Assembly (NCBI GenBank): GCA_031396505.1
Contig: JANNKX010000071.1
Coordinates: forward strand, 1 to 22,422
Source: JAAFHS01 sp031396505
Lineage (GTDB): Bacteria > Pseudomonadota > Alphaproteobacteria > Rhodobacterales > Rhodobacteraceae
Direction: 5' to 3'
Length of the DNA stretch: 22,422 nt
Shown here piece by piece: positions 15,150 to 22,368 of this stretch (positions are counted from its first letter, which is position 1; each line of letters begins with the position of its first letter). The position numbers were made by a program, and so were the translations under genes. A model generated the notes under the pieces. It made no database searches, was not told where the DNA came from, and saw nothing but the letters and a program-made list of their open reading frames with translations.

Positions 15150-16988
15150 ATGACGATGGGCCGGATGACACGTTTCGCCAAAGTCCTTGCCGCAGCCTGC
15201 ATCGCCGGTGCCCTGACCGTCGGCCTGATCACGACGCAGATCGCCACCGGGATTTCGCTGGCTGACGGGCGCGCGCGCGCCGAGGCCACCCTTGGCCTGA
15301 CCTTGCAGGCGCTGGACGGGCATTTGCGCCGCTATGAATCCATCCCTGATCTGCTGGCCGACAGCGACGGCGTGCGCGCATTGCTTGCCAACCCCAATGA
15401 TCTTGTCCGTCGGCAAGCCCTGAACCGCTGGCTGGACGCCAAGAACACCCAGCTCGATTCGTCCGACATTTACGTGATGACCCCCGACGGCGTCACCATC
15501 GCCGCATCGAACCATGCGCGAAGTGACAGCTTTATCGGTCAGAACTTTACCTACCGCCCGTACTTTCAGGCCGCACTTGCAGGGCGAAAGGGCCGCTTTT
15601 ATGCCATCGGCACCACTTCTGGCGTGCGCGGCTACTACTTTGCCGCCCCCGTGCGCGATGCGGCGGGCGGCATCACCGGCGTCATCGCCGTCAAGATCGG
15701 GCTGGATGTGATCGAGGCCGAATGGCGTCTGCAGGACGCGCGCATCATCGTGACAGACCCAGAAGGCATCGTCTTTTTGTCATCCGAACCCCGCTGGTTG
15801 TACCGCGGCCTGCTGCCCCTGACGCCCGAAAGGCTGGCGCGCAGTCTGCAATCGCGCCGCTATGCCGATGTGGTGCCCTTGGCCCTTGGACAAACCACCA
15901 CCATCACAGGCGGCGTGACACTGATATCACTGCCCGAACCGGGCGGCACGCTGCGCGATTTTATCCGCGCCGAACAGCCCATGCCGCGTGCCGGATGGAA
16001 GATGCAGGTCCTGCTGGAAACCGGACCTTATCTTGCACAGGCCCGCATCATGGTTCTGGCAGCCCTGCTGTCGTTTGGCGCGCTGGCCACGACGGTCGCC
16101 GTGATCTTGCAACGCCGCGCGCGCATCGTCGAACGCTTTGCCCTGCAGGAACAGACCAAAGCCGAACTCGAACGCCGCGTTGATGCGCGCACCGCCGATC
16201 TGGCCCGCGTCAACAGCCTGATCGCCGCCGAAGTTGCCGAGCGTCGCCTGACCGAGGCCGAATTGCGCCGCACCCAAAGCGACCTTGTGCAGGCCGGCAA
16301 ACTTGCCGCCCTTGGCCAGATGTCGGCGGCCTTGAGCCATGAGATCAACCAACCGCTGGCCGCCGCGCGCAACTATGCCGAAAGCGCCGCAATCCTGATC
16401 GACCGGGGCGAGCCTGCGCGCGCAAAGGAAAACATGGGGCAGATCCTGTCGCTGGTGGACCGGATGGCCGCCATCGCGCGCCACTTGCGCCATGTCGCGC
16501 GCAAACCAGATGCGCCGCTGAAGGACGTCGTGCTGGCCGATGCTGTCGCGGATGCGCTGGCCCTTGTCGGCCCGCGGCTGGCGGGCGCGCAGGTGACGGT
16601 TGCCTTGCCCCCCGATCTGCCGCTGGTGCGCGCGGGGCCGGTGCGGCTGCAACAGGTGCTGGTGAACCTTTTGTCAAACGCCGCCGATGCACAGGATGAT
16701 GCCACAGGCGCACGGATTGCGATTGCCGCCACCGTCACGCCCGACCGCGTGTTGCTGACCTTGCGCGACCATGGACCCGGTGTGCCTGGCACGATTGTCG
16801 AGCGCATCTTTGATCCATTCTTCACGACCAAACGCGTGGGCTCCGGCCTTGGCCTTGGCCTGTCGATTTCCTATAACATCATGAAGGATTTCGGCGGCGA
16901 CCTGCGCGTCGCTGACGCGCCCGGCGGGGGTGCTGTCTTCACTGTCGAGCTGCCCAACGCACAAACCATCGCAGCGGCCGCCGAATGA
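15150..16988 (+). CDS. dctB: Cache-domain sensor histidine kinase, DctB type
   Basis: This is the sensor of a two-component system; DctB-type kinases detect C4-dicarboxylates or related carboxylates in the periplasm. The 612-residue protein has a first membrane helix (about 11-32), a double-Cache-like periplasmic sensor (about 35-295, with YVMTPDGVTIAASN at 108-121 and GQNFTYRPYFQAALAG at 130-145), a second helix (about 300-321), a coiled linker, a HisKA domain with phospho-accepting H397 in LSHEINQPLAAARNY, and an ATPase domain with NLLSNAADA (506-514), DHGPG (540-544), FDPFFTTK and GSGLGLGLS. I chose the ATG at 15150; 15156 has a better spaced AGGA and is equally plausible. The stop overlaps dctD as ATGA. 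The downstream TctCBA transporter suggests a tricarboxylate-like ligand, which is inference. Confidence 0.9.
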   Translation: MTMGRMTRFAKVLAAACIAGALTVGLITTQIATGISLADGRARAEATLGLTLQALDGHLRRYESIPDLLADSDGVRALLANPNDLVRRQALNRWLDAKNTQLDSSDIYVMTPDGVTIAASNHARSDSFIGQNFTYRPYFQAALAGRKGRFYAIGTTSGVRGYYFAAPVRDAAGGITGVIAVKIGLDVIEAEWRLQDARIIVTDPEGIVFLSSEPRWLYRGLLPLTPERLARSLQSRRYADVVPLALGQTTTITGGVTLISLPEPGGTLRDFIRAEQPMPRAGWKMQVLLETGPYLAQARIMVLAALLSFGALATTVAVILQRRARIVERFALQEQTKAELERRVDARTADLARVNSLIAAEVAERRLTEAELRRTQSDLVQAGKLAALGQMSAALSHEINQPLAAARNYAESAAILIDRGEPARAKENMGQILSLVDRMAAIARHLRHVARKPDAPLKDVVLADAVADALALVGPRLAGAQVTVALPPDLPLVRAGPVRLQQVLVNLLSNAADAQDDATGARIAIAATVTPDRVLLTLRDHGPGVPGTIVERIFDPFFTTKRVGSGLGLGLSISYNIMKDFGGDLRVADAPGGGAVFTVELPNAQTIAAAAE

Positions 16989-18325
16989 AACCCGGCCGGG
17001 TCATTCTGGTTGATGATGATGCCGCCATGCGCGCATCGACCGAACAGGCCCTGGAACTGGCGGACCTGCAGGTCAGCAGCCATGCGACCGCCGAAGACGT
17101 GCTGCACCACGCGGGCCCCGGCCTGAACGGCGTTGTACTAAGCGATATCCGCATGCCCGGCATGGATGGCATGACCCTACTACAACGCCTGCGCGATCTG
17201 GACCCCGACCTGCCCGTCATCCTGATCACCGGCCATGCCGAAGTGCAGCTTGCGGTCGAGGCGATGCGCCGCGGGGCCTATGACTTCATCGAAAAACCCT
17301 TTGCCGCGCAAAGCCTGATTGCCGTGCTGCGCCGCGCGCTGGATCACCGCGCCCTTGTGCTGGAAAACCGCCGTCTGCGCGCCGCCGCAGGCCAGCGTGA
17401 TGACCTTGAGGCCCGCATGCCCGGCCGGTCCGCCGCGATGATTGATCTGCGCTTTGCCCTGCGCGCGATTGGCGCGTCCGAGGCGGATGCCCTGATCATC
17501 GGCCCCACCGGTGCGGGCAAAGAGGTCGTGGCCCAAGCCATGCATGACCTGTCGCCGCGCAGTGCCAAACCTTTTGTCGCCGTGAACTGTGCCGCGCTGC
17601 CCGCCGCCCTGATCGAGTCCGAACTTTTCGGGCACGAGGCCGGCGCCTTTCCCGGTGCGATGCGCGCACGTTTCGGGCGGTTTGAACATGCACGCGGTGG
17701 CACCGTTCTGCTGGACGAGGTGGGCCAGATGCCGCTGGACGTGCAGGCCAAACTGCTGCGCGTGTTGCAGGAACGTGTCATCACGCGGCTGGGGTCCAAT
17801 GATGCCATACCGCTGGATGTGCGCTTTATCGCGACGTCCAAAACCGATCTGGCCGCCGATGTCACGCGCGGTGCGTTCCGCGAAGATCTGTATTGGCGGC
17901 TGAATGTTGCGATGCTGCGCGTGCCGCCGCTGTCGGCCCGACGCGAGGATATCCCGCTGCTGTTTTTGCAACTGGTGCGCGAGGCCGCCGCCCGGCACTC
18001 CGCCCCTGACCGCACCCCCGAACCCGAACTGCTGGCAACGCTTGCCGCGCGTGACTGGCCCGGCAACGTGCGCGAATTGCGCAATGCCGCCGACCGGTTC
18101 GTGCTGGGGCTGGATTGGATGACCGAAGGGGCGGGCACCGATGTGCCCCGCCTTTCCGACCGCGTCGCAGGGTTTGAACGGTCTGTCATCGCAGGCGCGA
18201 TTGCCGCGCATGGCGGGCATCTGCGCCGCGTCTATGAACAACTGGGCGTATCGCGCAAAACGCTGTACGAAAAGATGCAGAAACACGGGCTGGACCGACG
18301 TCTGATCGCGGATGATGAGGAGTGA
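16985..18325 (+). CDS. dctD: NtrC-class response regulator, DctD type, with GAFPGA variant
   Basis: This is the partner regulator of DctB. The 446-residue protein has a receiver domain (1-120, phospho-acceptor D54, K104 in EKPF), an AAA+ domain (about 145-375) and a Fis-type helix-turn-helix (about 411-435, HLRRVYEQLGVSRKTLYEKM). In the AAA+ domain the Walker A motif is GPTGAGKE (173-180), Walker B is VLLDE (241-245), and the arginine-finger region FREDLYWRLN and DWPGNVREL are intact. The sigma54-contacting motif GAFTGA reads GAFPGA (220-225): the key threonine is replaced by proline. The ATG overlaps the dctB stop. Its likely target is the tctCBA operon 288 bp downstream. ATP hydrolysis looks possible; sigma54 activation is doubtful or altered. 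Confidence 0.9.
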   Translation: MKPGRVILVDDDAAMRASTEQALELADLQVSSHATAEDVLHHAGPGLNGVVLSDIRMPGMDGMTLLQRLRDLDPDLPVILITGHAEVQLAVEAMRRGAYDFIEKPFAAQSLIAVLRRALDHRALVLENRRLRAAAGQRDDLEARMPGRSAAMIDLRFALRAIGASEADALIIGPTGAGKEVVAQAMHDLSPRSAKPFVAVNCAALPAALIESELFGHEAGAFPGAMRARFGRFEHARGGTVLLDEVGQMPLDVQAKLLRVLQERVITRLGSNDAIPLDVRFIATSKTDLAADVTRGAFREDLYWRLNVAMLRVPPLSARREDIPLLFLQLVREAAARHSAPDRTPEPELLATLAARDWPGNVRELRNAADRFVLGLDWMTEGAGTDVPRLSDRVAGFERSVIAGAIAAHGGHLRRVYEQLGVSRKTLYEKMQKHGLDRRLIADDEE

Positions 18326-18346
18326 GGCTTGCTTGTTGAGGTGGCG

Positions 18347-18376
18347 ACGGGGGGTTTCAAACCCCCGGACCCCCGT
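18347..18376 (+). terminator. C/G-rich hairpin after dctD, family-type intergenic repeat
   Basis: A 17-base palindrome of five G, TTTCAAA and five C (18350-18366) overlaps a second possible stem, ACGGGGG (18347-18353) with CCCCCGT (18370-18376). The two cannot form together. It is followed by GGGATATCTTC and CAGAAAATAG rather than a long T-run. From memory, hairpins of this type followed by a GGATATTT-like tail are very common at gene ends in Rhodobacteraceae genomes. It lies 22 bp after the dctD stop and probably ends or stabilises the dctBD transcript. Confidence 0.55.
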
Positions 18377-18422
18377 GGGATATCTTCAAACAGAAAATAG
18401 CTAAGCCTTATGAGCAACCCCG

Positions 18423-18475
18423 ATGGGTGGAAATCCACACATCGCTTTGCCGCCAATGTTTCCCTTTCCACCCAT
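18423..18475. repeat. 11-bp inverted repeat upstream of tctC
   Basis: The arms ATGGGTGGAAA (18423-18433) and TTTCCACCCAT (18465-18475) are perfect inverted copies with a 31-base spacer. The left arm also takes part in a smaller hairpin, GTGG-AAAT-CCAC (18427-18438), so alternative structures exist. It could be an operator pair or an RNA leader element for tctCBA. Confidence 0.5.
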
Positions 18476-18490
18476 ACCGCCCGCATCACA

Positions 18491-18517
18491 TGACGTTTTT
18501 GCGACGCAGCCACGTCA
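18491..18517. promoter_or_regulatory. Operator-like inverted half-sites TGACGT/ACGTCA
   Basis: TGACGT (18491-18496) and ACGTCA (18512-18517) are inverted copies with centres 21 bp apart, two helical turns. The spacing and the position about 100 bp upstream of tctC suit a dimeric regulator such as the adjacent DctD-type protein. The assignment is inference. The rest of the 288-bp gap (18326-18613) holds no gene that I can support. Confidence 0.3.
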
Positions 18518-18613
18518 ACAGTGTTGCGCAGCGGCAGACCCGCGCGCTTGGTAGCCGCGACCGTTCCGCCCAAACAGGGGCGCGCGGGCTATCGCCAGTT
18601 TTGGGAGGAACCT

Positions 18614-19591
18614 ATGGCCCTGTTCACCAGATTCGCCGCGTTTGCGGTGACAACTGCCCTGTCATCCACGCTCGCCTTTGCCGAAGGCTATCCGGACCGG
18701 TCGATCACCATGGTCGTGCCATTTTCCGCAGGTGGCCCCACCGATACCGTCGGGCGCCTGATTGCCGAGAAGATGTCGGCAGAACTGGGCCAGCAGATCA
18801 TCGTTGAAAATGTCGGCGGTGCCGGTGGCACGCTTGGCGCGGGTCAGGTCGCCGGTGCCGAGGCGGATGGCTATACCATCTTGCTGCATCATATCGGCAT
18901 GGCGACATCGGCCACGCTGTACCGCAACCTTGCCTACAGCCCGACCGAGGCCTTCGAATACGTGGGTCTGGTGACCGAAGTGCCGATGACGCTGGTGGCG
19001 CGGGCGGATTTTGAACCCACGGATATGGCGTCTTTCATCGCCTATGTGAAAGAAAACGCCGATACGATCACCATGGCCAATGCAGGTATCGGATCGTCCT
19101 CGCATCTGTGCGGCATGCTGTTCATGCAGGCCGTCGAGGCCCCGATCGTCACCGTGCCCTACAAGGGTACAGGCCCCGCAATGACCGAACTTTTGGGCGG
19201 GCAGATCGACATCATGTGCGATCAGACCACCAACACCACCGCCCAGATTTCGGGCGGCACGATCAAGGGCTATGCGGTGACCACGGCTGCACGTCTGGAC
19301 ATCTTCCCTGATATGCCCACCGTCGCCGAAGGTGGCATCCCCGGCGTCGAAGTGTCGGTTTGGCACGGCATCTACGCCCCCAAAGGCACCCCGGCCGAGG
19401 CAACCGAGCGCCTGACCGCCGCGTTGCAGGTCGCGCTGGCCGATCCCGACATCGCGGCCAAGTTTGCCGAACTGGGCACCGTGCCGTCATCCGCCACCGA
19501 CGCCACCCCTGCCGCCCTGAAGGCCAAGCTGGAGGGCGAGATTGCCCGCTGGCAGCCCGTGATTGAGTCCGCAGGCGTCTTCGCGGACTGA
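18614..19591 (+). CDS. tctC: Tripartite tricarboxylate transporter substrate-binding protein TctC
   Basis: TctC (Bug family) binds a carboxylate in the periplasm and hands it to the TctAB membrane complex. The 325-residue protein has a signal peptide (cleavage probably after TLAFA, residue 23). The mature start YPDRSITMVVPFSAGGPTD carries the first substrate-contact loop (VPFxxGGxxD), and ENVGGAGGTLGAGQVA the second glycine-rich loop. YKGTGPAMTELLGGQID and PDMPTVAEGGIPGVEV are typical later motifs. The ATG at 18614 has GGGAGGAA upstream; longer in-frame starts have no signal peptide at their N-terminus. It is the first gene of tctCBA. A stable hairpin follows it. The ligand cannot be read from sequence; citrate is the classic one, but Bug proteins bind many carboxylates. 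Confidence 0.93.
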   Translation: MALFTRFAAFAVTTALSSTLAFAEGYPDRSITMVVPFSAGGPTDTVGRLIAEKMSAELGQQIIVENVGGAGGTLGAGQVAGAEADGYTILLHHIGMATSATLYRNLAYSPTEAFEYVGLVTEVPMTLVARADFEPTDMASFIAYVKENADTITMANAGIGSSSHLCGMLFMQAVEAPIVTVPYKGTGPAMTELLGGQIDIMCDQTTNTTAQISGGTIKGYAVTTAARLDIFPDMPTVAEGGIPGVEVSVWHGIYAPKGTPAEATERLTAALQVALADPDIAAKFAELGTVPSSATDATPAALKAKLEGEIARWQPVIESAGVFAD

Positions 19592-19599
19592 CCGACCTT

Positions 19600-19623
19600 G
19601 GCCCCGGAGATACCACCGGGGCC
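19600..19623 (+). terminator. GC-rich hairpin between tctC and tctB
   Basis: Perfect 8-bp arms GGCCCCGG (19600-19607) and CCGGGGCC (19616-19623) enclose an 8-base loop; TTGTCTT follows. It lies 8 bp after the tctC stop. The likely role is partial termination or protection of the 3' end of the tctC message, giving more binding protein than membrane subunits, as in other binding-protein operons. Confidence 0.6.
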
Positions 19624-19650
19624 TTGTCTTATCTGGCGGGGGGCATCCAC

Positions 19651-20106
19651 ATGGCACGCGTGAACAAGGCGGATTTTGCCGCAGGCATTTTGTTTATTCT
19701 GTTCGGTCTGGGCTTTGGGTTCACCGCTCTTGACCTTGACATGGGCACCACCTTTCGCATGGGGCCCGGCTATTTCCCGATGGTGCTTGCCGTCATCCTG
19801 ACCCTGCTTGGTGCCGCCATCGTCATCAGCGCCTTCGGGTCGGTCGGCGAAGATGTCGGTGCCTATGCCTGGCGCGGCATCGTGTTCATCCTGGCGGCCC
19901 CAGTGTTCTTTGGTCTGACCGTGCGTGGCCTTGGCTTTGTGCCCTCGATCTTTTTCACCACCCTGATTGCCGCCCTCGCCGGGTTAAAGCTGAAACCGCT
20001 GCATGCCGTGGCGCTGGCGGTTGGTGTGACGATCTTCACGACGCTGGTGTTCAGCGTGGCCCTTGGCCTGCCGTTCCGCCGGTTCGGGCCATGGCTGCCG
20101 TTTTAA
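19651..20106 (+). CDS. tctB: Tripartite tricarboxylate transporter small membrane subunit TctB
   Basis: TctB is the small, four-helix membrane subunit of the TTT transporter. The 151-residue protein has hydrophobic segments at about 9-29, 44-63, 74-95 and 112-142 (the last probably two segments close together). The segment MGTTFRMGPGYFPMVLAVIL contains the GPGxFP motif of the family. The ATG at 19651 is preceded by GGCGGGGGG; an upstream in-frame ATG at 19624 lies on the tail of the hairpin and is less likely. The stop lies 10 bp before the tctA start. It is poorly conserved in sequence, so its position between tctC and tctA is important evidence. Confidence 0.9.
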   Translation: MARVNKADFAAGILFILFGLGFGFTALDLDMGTTFRMGPGYFPMVLAVILTLLGAAIVISAFGSVGEDVGAYAWRGIVFILAAPVFFGLTVRGLGFVPSIFFTTLIAALAGLKLKPLHAVALAVGVTIFTTLVFSVALGLPFRRFGPWLPF

Positions 20107-20116
20107 GGGGCGAATG

Positions 20117-21622
20117 ATGGATCTGATATCCAACCTCGAGCTTGGATTTGCCACTGCCGCCAGCCCCGAAAACCTGCTGTTCTGCCTGATCGGCGTCATT
20201 CTTGGCACGCTGATCGGTGTCTTGCCCGGCATCGGGGCCACGGCCACCATCGCCATGCTGCTGCCCATCACATTCCAACTGGAACCCGTGTCGTCGCTGA
20301 TCATGCTGGCGGGTATCTATTACGGCGCGCAGTACGGCGGATCGACCACCGCCATCCTGATCAACATGCCCGGCGAATCCTCATCCGCCGTCACCGCCAT
20401 CGACGGCTATCAACTGGCCCGCAAAGGCAAGGCCGGCACCGCATTGGCGGTTGCAGCCCTTGGGTCATTCTTTGCTGGCACCGTCGCCACCCTGCTGGTT
20501 GCGATCTTTGCCCCGCCCCTGACCATCATCGCCCTGAAATTCGGGTCTGCCGAATATTTCAGCCTGATGTTGCTGGGCCTTGTGTCCGCCATTGCCCTTG
20601 CGCACGGGTCCATCCTCAAGGCGCTTGCCATGGTCGTGCTGGGCTTGCTGCTGGGCGTGGTCGGCACCGATATCTACACTGGCACGCCGCGGTTTACCTT
20701 CGGCGTCACCGCCTATGCCGACGGGTTGAATTTCGTCGCCCTCGCCGTCGGTGTGTTCGGCATCGCCGAGATTTTGCGCAACCTTGAGGGCACGCCGGAC
20801 CGCAGCGTGCTGACCACCAAACTCGGCGCGTTGTGGCCGTCGCGCGAAGATCTGCGCGCGATGGTCGCCCCCATGCTGCGCGGCACCGCCCTTGGGTCCG
20901 CGCTGGGCATTCTGCCCGGTGGTGGCGCGGTGCTGGCCGCATTTGCATCCTATACCGTGGAAAAGCGCATCTCCAAGAACCCGCAGGAATTTGGCAAGGG
21001 GGCCATTGCCGGTGTGGCAGGCCCCGAAAGCGCCAACAATGCCGGTGCGCAAACCAGTTTCATCCCGCTGCTGACCCTTGGCATTCCCGCCAATCCGGTG
21101 ATGGCCCTGATGGTGGGGGCCATGATCATCCAAGGCATCGTGCCCGGCCCCAACGTGGCCACCGACCAGCCCGCGCTATTCTGGGGCATCATCGCGAGCA
21201 TGTGGATTGGCAACCTGATGCTGATCGTGCTGAACCTGCCTTTGATCGGGCTGTGGGTCAAACTGTTGAAGGTACCCTATGACGTGCTGTTTCCCGTCAT
21301 CATGGCGTTCTGTTCGATCGGCGTCTATTCCGTTAATTCCAACGTCTACGACCTGTATGCCGTCGCAGGCTTTGGCCTGCTGGGCTACATCCTGCTGAAA
21401 CTGCAGTGCGAACCCGCACCCCTGCTGCTCGGCTTTGTGCTTGGCCCTTTGCTGGAAGAAAACCTGCGCCGCGCGATGATCCTCGGGCGCGGCGATCCGT
21501 CGGTGTTCCTGACCCGCCCGATCAGTGCGACGCTGCTGGTGCTGACGCTTGCTGTGCTGGTGATCGTGCTGATGCCATCCGTCCGCAAGAAACGCGCCGA
21601 GGTGTTTACCGAAAGCGATTGA
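20117..21622 (+). CDS. tctA: Tripartite tricarboxylate transporter large membrane subunit TctA
   Basis: TctA is the transport-catalysing subunit, with about twelve membrane segments, and works with TctB and TctC as a secondary, ion-driven uptake system. The 501-residue length is normal. Family hallmarks are GVLPGIGATATIAMLLPITF near the N-terminus, YGGSTTAILINMPGESSSAV with its TAIDGYQ continuation, ILPGGGAVLAAFASYTVEK, and VAGPESANNAGAQTSFIPLLTLGIP in the second half, which mirrors the first. I chose the second of two adjacent ATGs because it is six bases from AAGGGG. The gene ends 12 bp before the stop of the convergent Imm52-like gene. Confidence 0.95.
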   Translation: MDLISNLELGFATAASPENLLFCLIGVILGTLIGVLPGIGATATIAMLLPITFQLEPVSSLIMLAGIYYGAQYGGSTTAILINMPGESSSAVTAIDGYQLARKGKAGTALAVAALGSFFAGTVATLLVAIFAPPLTIIALKFGSAEYFSLMLLGLVSAIALAHGSILKALAMVVLGLLLGVVGTDIYTGTPRFTFGVTAYADGLNFVALAVGVFGIAEILRNLEGTPDRSVLTTKLGALWPSREDLRAMVAPMLRGTALGSALGILPGGGAVLAAFASYTVEKRISKNPQEFGKGAIAGVAGPESANNAGAQTSFIPLLTLGIPANPVMALMVGAMIIQGIVPGPNVATDQPALFWGIIASMWIGNLMLIVLNLPLIGLWVKLLKVPYDVLFPVIMAFCSIGVYSVNSNVYDLYAVAGFGLLGYILLKLQCEPAPLLLGFVLGPLLEENLRRAMILGRGDPSVFLTRPISATLLVLTLAVLVIVLMPSVRKKRAEVFTESD

Positions 21623-21625
21623 GGC

Positions 21626-21647
21626 TGCGCGGGCTCAGGGCCGCGCA
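21626..21647. terminator. Hairpin between convergent tctA and the Imm52-like gene
   Basis: Perfect 7-bp arms TGCGCGG (21626-21632) and CCGCGCA (21641-21647) flank an 8-base loop that contains the stop codon of the minus-strand gene. No T-run follows on either side, so it may act as a bidirectional RNA-end structure rather than a strict intrinsic terminator. Confidence 0.35.
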
Positions 21648-22357
21648 CCGTCCTGCCCCCAATCGCCGCGCCGCAGTTCAATGGTGGTTGGCAGCACACC
21701 CAGCACGTTCAACCGTAATTCCAATGCCTGCGCCCGCCGCACCGCCGCCGCGTCGCGCTGCGGCCCTGCGGCGATCCACCAGTCACGCTGCGAGGCGACA
21801 AATGTGCCGCCCTGCATCGGCAGCACAATCGCCGCCTCGGGCACGTCGGCGGGCGTCAGATCAAACGGCACCCATCCCAACCAGCCGATACCAGAGCGGG
21901 CCTTGTCGAGCGGATGATCGTTCAGAAAGTACATCCCCGGCCCGCACCGCAGATGCTGTGGACGTTTCCAGGTGATGACCGTGTCGATGGTTTCAAGGTA
22001 GCGGTCCAAATCTAGCAACAGGCCCGGAATAGGAGCGGGGTTGGTGAAATCAACGACTAGACGGGTAAGTGTCAGGCCGGGCTCGCCCCAGGTGTATTCG
22101 AACGTGATACGCGGGCGGCCATCATCGGGTGCGCCGGCATGAATCTGGAACATTCTGCCAGCAAGCGGACCGGCCAGATTTTCTGCTCGGAAACCGTCCA
22201 GATAGTTGGTTGAGTCATCAAAAGGTCCGCCGAAAAACGAGTCATATGCCCTCTGATAGATTGGAAGCTTCTGCGCAAGAAGTAATAGCCGAAGAAAATC
22301 CTTCGACCCATGGTCAAAACCATTGGCATCCGGCGGAAAGTAGCTTGCCAGTTGCAT
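21635..22357 (-). CDS. Probable Imm52-family immunity protein
   Basis: The 240-residue soluble protein has no signal peptide or membrane segment. The C-terminal half contains GWLGWVPFDL (158-167), a VPEAA stretch, GGTFVASQRDWW (183-194) and a closing ALELRLNVLGVLP. From memory this order (GWxxxxP, P-E-A-A, G-T-x-V, then an acidic helix ending LGLLP) is that of Imm52, an immunity family of polymorphic toxin systems usually next to Tox-REase-5 toxins. I cannot confirm this by search. The ATG at 22357 has AAAGGA seven bases upstream, and this site overlaps the stop codon of a preceding gene. The N-terminal third is much poorer in G+C than the C-terminal part. If the family call is wrong, it is an uncharacterised cytoplasmic protein. 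Confidence 0.6.
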   Translation of the reverse strand: MQLASYFPPDANGFDHGSKDFLRLLLLAQKLPIYQRAYDSFFGGPFDDSTNYLDGFRAENLAGPLAGRMFQIHAGAPDDGRPRITFEYTWGEPGLTLTRLVVDFTNPAPIPGLLLDLDRYLETIDTVITWKRPQHLRCGPGMYFLNDHPLDKARSGIGWLGWVPFDLTPADVPEAAIVLPMQGGTFVASQRDWWIAAGPQRDAAAVRRAQALELRLNVLGVLPTTIELRRGDWGQDGARP

Positions 22358-22368
22358 CTGTCTGTCCT

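Noticed and set aside
17180..18286. A 368-codon minus-strand open frame opposite dctD
   Set aside because: It is antisense to a fully conserved AAA+ regulator and has no family similarity that I recognise.
18326..18613. A sigma54 -24/-12 promoter upstream of tctC
   Set aside because: Looked for GG-N10-GC with the usual flanks; no acceptable match was found by eye.
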